DNA of 64,000 bases from Ottelia alismoides (GCA_037367405.1 JAZKJV010000148.1:1178001-1242000), one strand, 5' to 3'; numbered from the stretch's first letter, positions 23,138 through 35,030 are shown. The notes: generated by a model not told the origin, from the sequence alone. Numbers and translations are program-made.

Positions 23138-23611
23138 TAGGGGTGTTGGAAAAATATCAAGTTCGATATTCACTCAGGGTTCGATTAGTTAAAGATTCAA
23201 TTCAGTTTCGATTCGAAAATAAATGAGCCAAACCTCGTTTATTTAAATGAACTGAAACTTGAAATGGTAGGTTCACTCAGGTTTAAAAGCTCGATACACA
23301 ATATAATATATATTTTCGTAAACAAAATTACATGAGGAATTAGGAATTTGCACCATGATGCCAAAAAGGTATATGCATAAAAGTTCACATACCGAATGAT
23401 TGTTATCATTCATTTTGAAAATACCTACTATTCAAGGAGTTTTACTGCAAATCGAACCTTAAACAAGCTGAACCGAACCTTCACGAATCAGGGTTGAGTC
23501 GAACCAAACCTGAACAACATTAACTAAACCAAATCCAAACCTCTAAAAATGCTAAACGAACCAAATCGAGCTTGGATACGTTCCCTCAAGTTTGGTTCGT
23601 TTACACCCCTA
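23138..23611. mobile_element. hAT-like non-autonomous element (TAGGGGTGT ends)
   Basis: It starts TAGGGGTGTTGG and ends, inverted, TAGGGGTGTAAACGAACC. The subterminal parts are rich in TTCGA and CGAACC motifs. The flanking 8 bp are CCCATACA and GCCATGCC, a degenerate duplication (5 of 8). It lies in the leader of the host Copia. Confidence 0.65.
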
Positions 23612-23640
23612 GCCATGCCTACCTTAGCGCTACCCAACAC

Positions 23641-24581
23641 CACAGTTAAAAATATTGATATCAATATCGCACCGGTCCCCCCAAAAATGGATATATTGGG
23701 ATATACCAACAATCAGTGGAAATCTTGAAAATAGTGCAATAAAGCGATTTTTCATGAATTAAGATCATCCTAATTAATAAAACAATAAATATCATACAAA
23801 TACACATTTATATGCAAAAATGAGGTGTATTTAGCACACCAATACATACATATCGCATATATTGCTAGCGACCAATATTGTCAGTTGACTAATTAGTGCT
23901 GATAAGTATTAGAAAGGAAATGATGAAATTTATACAACTTAAAGACATAAAGGACATGTACTTTATGCATTATGTTTATACTGCATCACATACTAGGCAT
24001 AAATAAAATTTTGAGTTATATCTTAAATCGAACAAATAAAGAGCATAATTACACAGTTTTAAAGAACATAAATTTTTAAAGAACATAAATTGTAGTAATA
24101 TTTTTAAAAGAAAGAAGATGAACTAAAATCGATTGGACAATCTCAAGATGAAGAACTGTCGTATGCACTCCCTCACACCATACCCTACCAGACGAGGGTA
24201 TCGTGGGAGCAAGTGCGCTCCCCCAGTTGGGGTGCGGAGGGCAGTACCCCCGACTCAAAATAAAATATACAAGTCATGATGTTTTTAATATTACTAGTAG
24301 CTAGATAAGTAACGGAATCAAGCATTCATGAGTAATAACATTGATATACATATATAGCGGTAAAATATCGTCGATATCTAAGAAATTTTGCACTGAAACC
24401 TCATTTTTTAGCGATACAACTCGATACGGCGATATATCGTCGCGAGATATCAGCCGATATCCTGGAAAAGGATATGTGTGTGTGGATATCAATACCTTCA
24501 TCTCAAGAGATATCAATCTTGGAATATGATATGTGTGCGTATGGATATCGACACCTTCATCTCGCGATATATTAAACCATG
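23641..24581. mobile_element. hAT-like non-autonomous element, CGATAT-rich family
   Basis: The ends are CACAGTTAAAAATATTGAT and, inverted, CATGGTTTAATATATCG. An 8-bp duplication CCCAACAC/TCCAACAC (7 of 8) flanks it. Subterminal GATATC-rich stretches and a central core with CCCCCGACTC next to GC-rich sequence (24170-24260) resemble the element at 15382-16662, so both are one family. Confidence 0.8.
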
Positions 24582-25306
24582 TCCAACACTAACCTAACGC
24601 TACCTAAGCATTCCGATGCGACCCAGGCGCTAACCAACGCTACCCCATATAAGAGACGAATTTGCTTAGGGTTGGTTGTGGTATGAGCATATACCCACAA
24701 CCATCCCTCTTTATGTCCATGTAAACACCCTATCACCAGTCTACATCCTTATTCATGTACCAATTTGGCACTACATCATAAAACAGAATTGATGTCCAAT
24801 CCATAAGTGCCTTTAAGGTCTGACACCTATTATAAAGATGGATGACATAAACTACGAGTTGTGGACGATATAGTTCATAATTCTCTTGTAGAGACATGGT
24901 AAGAAGTATAATCTGATGCAGTTTAAGACGGCCGACAAGACCGTGAACAATATCTCATGGGAGACCGATGATGCCTATGCAAAAGTTTGTCTATCTAGTA
25001 CTATTTTTTGTGGAAATAATCACTGATATCTTGAGTCAACCCACAACGAAGGCAATATGGGACATCCTCGCAGCAACATACTCTCAAGCGAGGAATGAGT
25101 CGAATGTTTTGCAACTCTAACATGATATTTTTATGACCAAAGAGGTTTATCGACCTCTTCATGCCATGTACACATCTCTTAGGGGTATGTTTGAGAGACT
25201 ATATAGAGCAACACGAAGCTTACTACGACTATTATAACTAGGGTCTTTATGGAAACCCTTAACCTTGAGTATGACTCAACCCACTCTCAGATATCATAGA
25301 TGCTGC

Positions 25307-25532
25307 CAAGGCCTCAAAATTCGATTTCGGTCATCATTTCGATGAGTGACCAAAGAAATTTCGGCCGAATTTCGGTAGAAATTCGATCGAAACTTCGACC
25401 ATTTTAGTCGGTTTTTGAACTGGGGCCTCCATATTTCGGCTGATATAGGACATTTCGACCGAATTTCGATCACCTGCGAAAATTGAAATTCGACCGAAAT
25501 CCGGTTGAATCTCAATGAAATTTGATCTCATG
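25307..25532. mobile_element. Small hAT-like MITE, CGAAATTTCGG family
   Basis: The ends are CAAGGCCTCAAAATTCG and, inverted, CATGAGATCAAATTTC. It has an 8-bp duplication GATGCTGC/GATGCTAC (7 of 8) at 25299-25306 and 25533-25540. The body repeats CGAAATTCGGTCG-like motifs in both directions. The element at 35173 is a relative. Confidence 0.8.
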
Positions 25533-28286
25533 GATGCTACTATACTTCCTATCGAGGAGGAATACCACAAGCTGAGCATCCCGCTGTTGTATCTTCTCAG
25601 TTGTCATCGACTATGGTAGCTTCTATGGTAGAGTCAGTTTGCCTCAATTCAAAGGACGATGCATACGCAGCAGAGGAGGGTCGCACTTACGCCATCCTTG
25701 TACATATTGTCATTGATCCGATCATTCAGAGGACACATGATAGTCCAAGCATGACTTTCTACCATAAGCTCTTGCTGCTAATCAAGTGCAACCCCGATTC
25801 TATCAATCATCGTTTTGATGAGTTTGTGGCTCCGCCCCAATTTTTAGATCTTCTAGTGTTTCTGCTGGCCCATCATATGGTGTTGCTTTTGCCTCCACTA
25901 GTACTACATGTATTACTCATGCATTAACTAGTCATACTTGACCAAATCCTTCCAGATAGATCATGGACTCTGGAGCTTCTCATCAACTTTGTGGAAATCG
26001 CTCACAATTCGATTCATAAAACCATGTACAACCTAACAGATCGGTGATCATTACTAATGTGACACGGTCTCCCATCACTGGACGAGGTGAGGTCCATTTA
26101 ACTTCCTCCATGCGCCTACAGAATGTTCTTCATGCACCGGAATTCTCGATGAATTTATTGTCTATCAGTCCGATTACAAAAGATTTACATTGTCGTACCA
26201 TATTTTACATACATCCCTGGTTTTCAGGATATACTCACATGCAACCATATATGGTGATTGGATGTGGTCGTGATCATGGAGAGCTTTACAAGTTAATTCA
26301 ATGTCCATATACTAGTGCTAGCTCTCTTTTAGCTGGATCAATTTCTCCATAGACTTGGCATCTCCATTTTGGTTATCTTATGTTACATAAGACATGTCGT
26401 CTCATCTGTGGCATTTTTATCAAGTCCATGTTTCGGTGTGAACCATGTCAACTTGGAAAGCATCATCGGTCTAGCTTTCCAAGTCGTCAAGGTCATAGTA
26501 GTGGGAGTCATTTTGAATTTTTTTCATTTTGATATGTGGGGTCCAAGTCGTGTCCTTGATCATCAGGGTACATGTATTATTTGGTTCCTGTCGAGGACTT
26601 TTCCATATTGTCATGTGTCTTTTGTTAAAGAATAAGTCTGATGCTAGTACCTTGATTCAGAATTTTGTGATTGAAATGAAGAATCTTTTCTCATTTGCTA
26701 TTAAATACATTTATTGGAGTTATGTACTATTTAACTATCCCAATTCTTTAGTTCACGCAGTATTAGAAATTAGACATCGTGCCCTTAAAACTCCCAGCAG
26801 AACGGTGTTGCTGAATGCAGACACTATCACTTTCTGGACATCCCCGAGACTCTTCTCATACAGAGTCGAGTTCCTCAATCCTTTTGAGATGATGTTGTAA
26901 TGACAGCATGTTACCTAATCAAATGCTGTAATGACAGCATGTTACCTAATCAATCGGATGCCCTCTACCATTCTAGGTGAAAAGGCACCATTCTCTCTTA
27001 CTTTTCCTGAGAAGGACATTTTCTCAAAGCTCGTTCCTAAAGCTGTCAAATGTATGTTTGTTGGGTACTCTTGTACCCAAAAGGGATACATGTGTTTGAT
27101 CTTGTCTACGGAAACTACTGCATCAGTGTTGATGTTACTTTCTTTGCGTCCATCATTTCTTATACTCCTGCATGTGACAAGTTAAGTCCTTCTGAGTCTA
27201 GAGATGATGTTCTTCCATCTCCTCCTACACATATCTCAGCATGTTCTTCATGCTCCAATGCCTTCCCCAACATCTAGCATGTCTCAGGTAAATTTTAAAA
27301 ATATTGTTTCAATTGATGGCACTGATGGTGTGAAAAGATAACAAGAACATTTATAGAATGAGCAAGAAGATATAGATGAAGAGTAGGGACCATCACAAGA
27401 GGATGATCTAGGGTGACCTATTGCCTTGTGTAATGCTAAATGTAATTGTACGAGATACCCCCTCACTGAACATGTATTTCTGGCAAGACTTTTGACAGAT
27501 TTCAGGAAGTTTGTTGCAGGATTATCTACCATTGAAACCCCACACACATAGCAGGAAGCTCTCAAGGAGATTAAATAACAGCTTGCTATGGAAGAGATGG
27601 TCGTGTTATAGTCACGTGGCACATGTAGCATTGTTACAACTCCTACAGGAGTATCTGTTGTGGGATACATGTATAAATAGGAAAAAGCCGATTCCCATAT
27701 ATTGGGCAGATGAAGAAATTGTCATGAATGCAATTCATTTTCATCTGATAAAAAAATATTATTCCTCTTCTTTTATGGAAGAACACCCCCCATATTTTGG
27801 GATAAATCAATTAATATTTGATATTCTCTTTTGTGGAAAATCTAATTTGGAGAAAGTTGATGCAAGCGGGTGTTCGTAGTGAAGCACCGAGCAGAAGGCA
27901 TCATAGATCGCTATAAGGAAAGCTTTGTTGCTGGTGGGTTCACCCAGACATATGGGTGGACTATCAGGATACTTTCTCTCTAGTGGCATGGCATTCTATA
28001 CAGAACATTCTATTGCAGTGACACAAGACTGGCCCCTATATTAGCTTGATGTGACGAATGTGTTTCTCTATGGTGACCTACATGAGGAAGTCTACATGCA
28101 TTCCCTATCTACGGCCTTCAGCAGTGTCCAAGAGCACGGTTTCAGAAGCTCTCAGAGTTGATAGAGGAGCAGGGTTTGTGAGATCGATTACAGATCAATT
28201 ACTGTTTGTGTAGAGGTCTTCGAGATGTATCGATGTTATATTGATTTATGTTGATGATAACATTATTACATAGGATGATGTGCAGA

Positions 28287-29615
28287 TAGGGATGCAAACG
28301 GACGGATACGGATACGGATATAGGTATTACCATATCCTTATCTGTTTCAAAATATGGATACGGATACGGATACGGATATCATACGGATATCAAAAATTGA
28401 ATACCGTATCCTTAAATACGGATACGGATTCGGAATCGGATAATCATGATTCGGATACGGATATTTAAGGAACAAATATAGATTATCCTATAAATATTAA
28501 GTGTCTCCTCATACTTTTAATTAAAAATGATGTCTTTACGAACTTGTAATTGATGGATGACTAACCCTAAATTCAATAAACTTACAATGCTAAATAATAA
28601 ACAAGAAAATAAATTAAAATATTGAATGAAATAAATTGAAGAGCATATAATAAATTCTATGATGACGTACCTCTGTCTTCCTTCATTTGAAATGTTTTCA
28701 AAATATAGGTAATATTGTAACATTGTAACCAATTAATAAGATAAAGGTGATATGGTATATTTCTTGAAACGGCATTATGATAAATTATAAAAGTTTATTA
28801 CTTTTTTTGACATTTCATGATGAGATACAATTTCGTGTCACAGCTACATTGAGGCATGCAAAACATTTGTGAAACTAAAATATTACTGAAAATATGGATA
28901 ATACGAATATCCGTATCCGCGAAAAATATATATATCCGTATCCGTATGCGTATCCGGAAAAAATTCTATAATGGTATCCGTATCCGTATCCGCAAAAAAT
29001 TTAAAACTAGTATCTGTGTTCGTATCCGCTAAAATCGGAAAATGTATATCTGTATCCGCATAAAAGCGGATACGGTACCGGACAGATACGGATATATCCG
29101 TATCCGGTTGCATCTAGGGATGCAAACGGATACGTATATATCTGTATCCGATCCGTCACCGTATCCGTTTTATATAGATTTTGACATCCGTATCCGTATC
29201 CGTTTTAAAATGGATACGGATATGGATATCATTTTGATATCCGCAAATATCCGTATCCGTATCCGTATATCCGTTTTCATATATAAATATAGTCCTAGAT
29301 TTATTTTTAACCATATATAACATAATTCTCTACACCATATTTATACAATTTTTATGATACAAACACATTTAGTAAATTAATATCATGTGTTTTTCATCCA
29401 ATTCACATATATTTAAGTCGATTCTACATAGTATTTTTAACATTACTCGTGTGTGATCAATATCTGTTTTACATCCGTATCCGTTTTTTAAGGATATGGT
29501 AAGATAGTTTTAATATCCGTCAATATCCGTATCCGCATCCGTATTCGTATTAAAAAACGGATAAGGATATGGCAATACCTATATCCGTATCCGACCGTTT
29601 ACATTTGCATCCCTA
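28287..29615. mobile_element. Composite hAT-like element made of GGATACGGAT repeats
   Basis: It begins TAGGGATGCAAACGG and ends, inverted, TAGGGATGCAAATG. A perfect 8-bp duplication TGTGCAGA (28279-28286, 29616-29623) interrupts the Copia RT. The subterminal zones are long runs of GGATAC/GTATCC hexamers. A third TAGGGATGCAAACGG starts at 29115 directly after an inverted end, so two copies are joined head to tail and share one junction. No transposase is encoded. Confidence 0.88.
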
Positions 29616-30426
29616 TGTGCAGAGCATTCAATCAACTAAGGTTTTCCTTGGTCAACAGTTTGTAACCATGAACCTTGACAATCTATGTTACTTCCTTGGA
29701 CCGAAGTTTGCCAGGAACCAATGAGGTCTCGTGATGACTCAGATGAAGTACATTACAAATCTTCTCTCTAAGACGGGCATGACAGATTACAAGGGCATGA
29801 AGCTTGTTGGGAAGCTTCTATATGAGATTATCAGGCCAGATATATCATTTCAGTGAGCCGAGTGAGTGAGTTCATCGAGAACCCTATGCACATATAGATG
29901 TAGTACATATGATTTCAAGGTATCTGAAGACCTTACATGCCACTGGTCTTTTATTTAGCAGAGGTACATCCCTTGCCATTACAACTTGTCCAGATGCAGA
30001 TTATGCGGGATGTCCCAAGGATATGAAATCTACATCTTAAGGAGCTCCTTGGTATTATGGAAAAACAAGAAGTAGGTGGTGGTTGCTAGATCTAAAGCAA
30101 AATCAGAGTACATATCATTGCCTAATGATGTGAATCAGATCCGTTTTAACTGACCTAGTTGTTGAGGTGCCTCTTCCCATGCACCTCTAATGCAACAACC
30201 ATGCTGCTCTTTTCATTGCCAACGACCCAACCTTCCATGATGACCAAGCATATCAAGGTAGACTGTCAATACACTCGAGATATGATTTAGAAGAGTTTCA
30301 TTTCTACCTCTCATGTCAGCTCAGACGAATAGACAACAAATGTTTTCACCAAGACTCTAGCTAGAGGGTCATTCCAGAGATGTTCCAAGCTGAGCTTGAT
30401 TGATATCTACGATCCAGCTTGAGGAG

Positions 30427-30585
30427 TATTGAGATATTAGTTATCTTGTATCCTTTTCTATATATTTTCTTTTCTTTCTGTCTACACTATGTAATTTGCC
30501 CAACAAATTTTCCCTCTTTATAAGAGAACCCTAGGACTTCATGAATATACAACTCATTGCATTCTCACATTCCTCTCTCTCCACA
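30427..30585 (+). repeat. 3' LTR of decayed Copia element
   Basis: It starts TATTGAGATATTAG (TG mutated to TA) after a remnant of the PPT, CTTGAGGAG, and ends CTCTCCACA. Confidence 0.8.
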
Positions 30586-30625
30586 TACTTAACATAGGAA
30601 AAGGCTTTGTTGTTATGCTTTGAAA
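30586..30625 (+). mobile_element. 3' terminus of the RTE LINE
   Basis: TACTTAACATAGG followed by AAAAGGCTTTGTTGTTATG. Joined across the Copia element it continues the LINE C-terminus at 22839. Confidence 0.6.
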
Positions 30626-31113
30626 GGAGACAATGATTGCAATAATGTTTAATACACTTTATCTCGACAATTGCAACATGCTCCTTCAGTGGGGTGCTAC
30701 TAGGAAGGCCTAAAGGAGGGTTGTTGTGACTAGACGAGATGTCCCAACCCTGGATTGTCTTTAAAAAGCTTTTGGGGGCAGGACCTATCAACCTAGGGAA
30801 GAAGGCAAAGTCGTTTTCCCATAATTTGGAACATTTGCCTTGCGACGATGCTTAATTTTTCTTAAGAAAGATATTAGATGTAGAATGTGCATGCACATGT
30901 ATGAGCATTGATTGAGTCTTGATTGAGTTTGTGGAACTAATTATAGCTTTTTGGATGAACACCTACCAATTGTGAACAACCTTTATATCAAACAAAAATT
31001 TGATCAACAGAATCATCATCATGCACGTAGCCAATGGAACCCACGGTACAGATGATGCAGGAAAAAAATATTGGAGCAGAAATAAAAATATTGCAGCAGA
31101 AAATGCATGCTAC
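30626..31113. other. Sequence left of the last visible PRMT6 exon
   Basis: Read on the minus strand it is probably intron following exon E, since that exon ends with a GTAGC donor and leaves the codon phase open. I searched it for the next conserved block (PMHGFAFWFDVEF in the family) and did not find it. Confidence 0.5.
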
Positions 31114-31198
31114 CTTGCATCATAGAAGTAAATCTGTATTTTGCAGTGACAGACTCCAGCTCCTTGATTGTGACAGTATGGCAATCTACATGTTTTAC
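31114..31198 (-). CDS. PRMT6: PRMT6 exon E (28 codons plus 1 nt)
   Basis: Encodes VKHVDCHTVTIKELES followed by VTAKYRFTSMMQ, part of the C-terminal beta-barrel of class I PRMTs. The acceptor is TGTGCAG before GTAAAA and the donor is GTAGCAT after CAAG. The reading joins exon D exactly at TWPCV/VKHVD. The final single G would start the Ala codon expected before PMHG. The exon stands alone, 14.8 kb from its upstream neighbour. Confidence 0.9.
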
Positions 31199-31499
31199 CT
31201 GCACATAAAGGTTTAATATATTTGAGTGGCAGCAAATTATGAAGGCGAAGGATAATTTTGTGTCCCTTTAGGGAGGCACTATCTCTAGATTTGAGAGATT
31301 TGAGAGCATTTAGAGTTTTGAATGCAGCAATAATAGACCCTTATGGTAACTGCTGTGTGAAAAAGTTCAGAATATTTTTAGAAAAGACCCATCCAAAGCA
31401 TATATTTATAAGAAATAGTTCAGAAAATATATATGATTGCAAATAGGATAGCACTGTAAATACTTGCAGCAAGGAGGCTAAATTCCAACAAAAAATTAA

Positions 31500-31790
31500 G
31501 AACCCCTCTAATGGTCTGGGGGTAGAAGCAATGGCTCCCACTTTAAAGGACCAGGGTTCAAACCCCCACACCAGCCCCCCATTAAAATGAAATGTATGAA
31601 GCCTTCTCCCACTATAAGTAAGGTCGACCACGTGGATTCTTGCTCAAATCCATGTTGAAAGATTCAACTATTTTTTACGCTGGTCATCGACTACCTAACG
31701 CAACCCCTACAAGAGTGGGATTTGAACCCTGTTCTTTTGTGTGGTAGACACAATGTACTACCACTAGACCATTAAGTGGTAACCAGTAAA
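31500..31790. mobile_element. Pair of tRNA-derived SINE-like heads in opposite orientation
   Basis: On the plus strand an A-box-like TGGTCTGGGGGTAG (31512) and a B-box GGGTTCAAACCC (31554) are spaced as in a tRNA. On the minus strand a second pair, TGGTCTAGTGGTAG (complement of 31758-31771) and GGGTTCAAATCCC (complement of 31717-31729), points the other way. The A-box resembles tRNA-Gly. Neither folds as a full tRNA. The exact ends are not clear. Confidence 0.6.
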
Positions 31791-32139
31791 AAAATTCCAC
31801 TCCAGAAATTGTAAGAATATTACACAACTTGCATAAAGCTCATTATAACAGATACACGAAGCTCAAATTTTATTTGCAGAGACAATAGTCCACAGACTCT
31901 GCACTCCCGTGATAGTCTGCAGGCAAATAAAAAAATTTACCCAGGAAAAACATTGAGATGGAATGAACTGATAATAATAATCGATGCTCTACCTCTCTAT
32001 TTATAGGTCTTTCACACTCACCCTCAACTTGTAACATATCCATGTATGAAGCCAATTTGAAGGTAAGATCTGAGATATCAGGGGCATATGAAGTTTTCAA
32101 AAAAAAATCCTGTATAAGGTAGATCCATGAAGTCCATCT
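31791..32139. other. PRMT6 intron, unassigned sequence
   Basis: AT-rich with no domain or element end that I recognise, up to the target duplication of LTR element A. Confidence 0.5.
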
Positions 32140-32144
32140 ATAAT

Positions 32145-32471
32145 TGTTAGAGTATTTGGTTGTGCGCCCATTGAGTTGTAACAAGGTAAATGGATCCTGG
32201 AGAAGATCCATTTACCCCATCCAGTGTTAAGTCCCATACCGCCTAGTGGTGGGACTTGGAGGCTTTGGAGAGGCTATATAAGGAGCCCCAGACCTCCTGT
32301 GCTCATTGAGAAAAAACAATGCATAGCATGCCCCTTTGAGGGCTTCTCTCATGGTTTCATCCCGCTCCTCACGGAGTAGGGTTCCACGTAAAATCATGTT
32401 GTTCCATGTTCTATCTTTCTTGTTTATGCTCTGTTTATTAATCGCTTCCGCATTCTTCATATTTTATAACA
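32145..32471 (+). repeat. 5' LTR of element A
   Basis: TGTTAGAGTATTTGG...TTTTATAACA. It carries a TATA box GGCTATATAAGG near 32272 and a palindromic TGGATCC...GGATCCA-like stretch (about 32190-32215). Confidence 0.93.
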
Positions 32472-32648
32472 TGGTATCAGAGCGGGTTCGATTCTTGAGG
32501 AATCATGTTTTATTTATTTTTGTCGAGATTCGATTTGAATTCTCATCTTGAGTATTTATGTTCAAATTGTAAGATCATTGTGTAAGATCATTGTCAGTTC
32601 CAGAGATTTTCTCTAATTCAGTTCCGGTTATCATTTTGTTCGAAAGGG

Positions 32649-33550
32649 ATTAGGGTTTTCTTCACGAAACCCTAATCTTGACCGTCATGCTTCCTGGCTT
32701 ACATCTCCAGATCCAAGGTGGCTGTGAACCGTATTCCTGAAGGCGCAACAGCAAGGGTTCCCACGAACCCTACTCCCTCCGGCTGCTGCATCTTCTGCCT
32801 TTGGCGGCGCCGCCATGAAAACTCCAGGCCGCATCTCCTGGAACGACATCCTGCAACGCAAGAATATTGTCCAGGCCATCGTCGGCGCGGGGGTTCTCCC
32901 TCTGTTGGCGGCCTATCCTTCTCCTTCGACTGGTGGCGCATCTCCTATCAAGGCGCACCTCCTCCAAGAGAGGCCCTCACACAGGCGGCGATCGAAAAAA
33001 AAACATTGGCGGGTGATGCTCCCCGCGCGCGCTCATCTCCTCCTCCTTGCACGCGACGCTCCCAGAGGAGCCCCAGGCTCCCTTCCTCATCAACGACCCA
33101 GGCGGCATCCCCGCTCCAGTTCCACGGCGCGCGACCCAGGCGGCATCATCGACCCAGGCTCCCTTCCTCATCATCGACCCAGGCGCATCTCGGTCCCTAT
33201 GGCGCATCTCACCCAGGCGGCGAAGCCCTTCCTCCTAGCCACGAAGTCCCAAGGCGCATCCCTTCCAGCGCGAGGCTCCTGCCAGGCGGAGCAGGTTGCT
33301 TCACCATCTTTAGCAAGTGACGCCGCCCGCAACTCCAGCCTCCTGCGGCGCGATTCCTCCTCTTCAACCCGATCACCACGCAGCGCGAGCTCCGCCTCCC
33401 TCCAATTGATGGTGGCGTGCGATGTCATAGCCTCCTAGCCAGGCGCGCACGAGCGGCCTTGATCTCCCACTCCAGAGTCCTTCGGCGGCGGCAACAAAGA
33501 AATAGGGGGGCGGCTACAGCGAGAAAAAGGGTTCCCATCGTGGGAACCCT
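32649..33550 (+). other. GC-rich cargo block of element A with boundary hairpins
   Basis: The left boundary is a perfect 10-bp stem ATTAGGGTTT/AAACCCTAAT (32649-32676). The right boundary is a perfect 10-bp stem AGGGTTCCCA/TGGGAACCCT with a 3-nt loop (33528-33550). Between them GC content jumps. Overlapping open frames exist in both directions, but none has a domain I know. A unit like CCCTTCCTCATCA[AT]CGACC recurs at about 33079 and 33158. The block could be a captured host fragment or fast-evolving leader sequence. Confidence 0.7.
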
Positions 33551-34703
33551 AGAGGCCTCGCGGTTAACAAAAAAATGTTATTTGTTGGACCAATTTGCAA
33601 AAATATCTGCAGAACCCAAGGGGGTTACAGATATTTCGGCTCATATTTGGGCGTGAGTTAAAAAATATGATAAGGGGAGGGTCCTGTTGGACCAGTTTGC
33701 AAAAAAAGAGGCATAAGTTTGTGTTAAAAAAAGGGGGGGAACGTACAAAATGAAGAGTCGTACGCAAGTTGAAAAAAAAATATTTGCGAAAGCCGTAAAA
33801 AATGATGATTGAAACATCTTAAAAAAAGATGACGGCTTAAAAAAAATTTTTTTTGAAAAGCCGCGAGAATTTTTTTTGAGAATGTTTTCTCCCCATCATT
33901 GTTATCTTCTCCCAACTTGGTCGACGTCCACGTTTTCCGACAAGTATGGGAGAAAGGGGGAGTATATGTAGAGTCACAGGTCTATTCAGATGCTCCAGAT
34001 TCACATGTAGATTTCCAGACCATTCAGATTCCAGACTCTACGGTTGTTCAGACTCGACGATTGATTCTGAGTCTAGTTTCAGACACGTACGAGTGAGCGG
34101 TCATTTTCAGATGAGCACATGTATGCCATCAGTTTAGAGGTCCCCATCCTTTCTTGTTTTGTAGGCTAGAGTTTTCATGTGAGCCATAGGGACTCCAGAG
34201 TAGAGGACCATTCCCTATGCCATGTTGGCAAGGGTTTTCATGTGGTATCATAGGTACACCAGAGCAGTGCACCATTCTCTGAGCCAAATGGGAGAGACCC
34301 AGTTCTCCGACGAGGAGAATATTTTTCAGACTCCATTCTCCAGCGACCGTGGACTCCGACGAGGATTGCACAGCCACGACCTTTTCAGATTGACCCTTTT
34401 TCAGAGATGGAGCAGTTGTTCACATTATTGTGGTGGGCCAGAGTACTCCGACGAGGAGACTCATTTCCAGTTGCAGCGACTCTGACAGGTGCAGTTCAGA
34501 GCGCATGCTCTCCGACGAGGAGATTCAACAGACTCACACTCCAGCCCGTTCGTCCTCCTCACCTGCACGGCATGAGAAGCAACGTCCTCGACTGCAGCAA
34601 TGTGCGCGTTGGGTTGATATTGTCCATAGTGTCCTGTAGCGTTGAGTTGAGTTTCTTTCTGTTTGTCCAAGCTGAGCATTGCATGCTCCAGCTTGAGGGG
34701 GAG

Positions 34704-35030
34704 TGTTAGAGTATTTGGTTGTGCGCCCATTGAGTTGTAACATGGTAAATGGATCCTAGAGAAGATCCATTTACCCCATCCAGTGTTTAGTCCCATACCG
34801 CATAGTGGTGGGACTTGGAGGCTCTGGAGAGGCTATATAAGGAGCCCCAGACCTCCTGTACTCATTGAGAAAAAGCAATGCATAGCATGCCCCTTTGAGG
34901 GCTTCTCCCGTGGTTTCATCCCGCTCCTCACGGAGTAGGGTTCCACGTAAAATCATGTTGTTCCATGTTCTATCTTTCTTGTTTATGCTCTGTTTATCAA
35001 TCGCTTCCGCATTCTTCATATTTTATAACA
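34704..35030 (+). repeat. 3' LTR of element A
   Basis: Same length as the 5' LTR with only a handful of differences. ATAAT follows. Confidence 0.93.

Larger units (their letters stand above)
24790..30420 (+). pseudogene. Copia gag-pol relic, split by insertions
   Basis: Gag begins near KMDDINYELWT (24835) and reaches LEYDSTHSQ at 25290. The text resumes after the inserted element. Protease keeps MDSGASHQLCG (about 25963). The integrase region shows FHFDMWGPSRV and VGYSCTQKGY (26520-27080). RT shows VDYQDTFS (27957) and LIYVDDNIIT (about 28246), then is cut at 28286 and resumes at 29624. RNase H ends near DIYDPA at 30418. Frameshifts are many. A 31-bp direct repeat lies at 26896-26955. Confidence 0.75.
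22840..30585 (+). mobile_element. Decayed Copia element with four hAT-like insertions
   Basis: LTRs of 157 and 159 bp (22840-22996 and 30427-30585), a PBS-like TGGTACCAAAC, gag, protease, integrase, RT and RNase H relics in order. It sits in the 3' end of the RTE LINE. The flanking bases CCTATT (left) and TACTT (right) are a poor but compatible duplication. Most of its extra length comes from nested elements at 23138, 23641, 25307 and 28287. Confidence 0.85.
18484..30625 (+). mobile_element. RTE-clade LINE, decayed and twice interrupted
   Basis: Pieces of the RTE protein appear in order: start of the endonuclease (GKSMEIIGT just left of 18808, continued at 19809), endonuclease end (20201-20460), linker, RT (21250-22400) and the C-terminal domain (22594-22839). 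The last piece continues on the other side of a Copia element at 30586, where CATAGGAAAAGGCTTTGTTGTT matches the usual 3' end of plant RTE elements (an AAGGCTTTGTTGTT tail). The 5' limit is uncertain. Confidence 0.8.
32145..35030 (+). mobile_element. Non-autonomous LTR element A (Copia-derived LARD)
   Basis: Two 327-bp LTRs (32145-32471, 34704-35030) that are almost identical, a 5-bp duplication ATAAT on both sides, a PBS TGGTATCAGAGC (32472-32483), and a PPT CTTGAGGGGGAG (34692-34703). The bases before the PPT (CCAAGCTGAGCATTGCATGC) resemble the last pol codons of the Copia elements at 48-64 kb, so the element looks like a deletion derivative of that lineage. There is no gag, RT or integrase. 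A GC-rich block fills 32677-33527. A second purine tract GGGAGAAAGGGGGAG lies at 33948-33962. Confidence 0.92.

Noticed and set aside
28290..29610. CRISPR-like array in the GGATACGGAT region
   Set aside because: The repeats are hexamers without regular spacers, bounded by inverted ends and an 8-bp duplication, so it is a transposon.
30531..30791. Next PRMT6 exon on the minus strand
   Set aside because: The frame does not contain the expected PMHGFAFWF block and overlaps the LINE end.
31710..31785. tRNA gene
   Set aside because: A and B boxes are present but the acceptor stem and anticodon arm do not pair; SINE-like instead.
32718..33438. Long overlapping open frames in the GC-rich block of element A
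   Set aside because: Frames of about 200 codons overlap in two phases with low-complexity Arg/Pro/Ser composition. High GC makes stops rare, so I do not call a protein.
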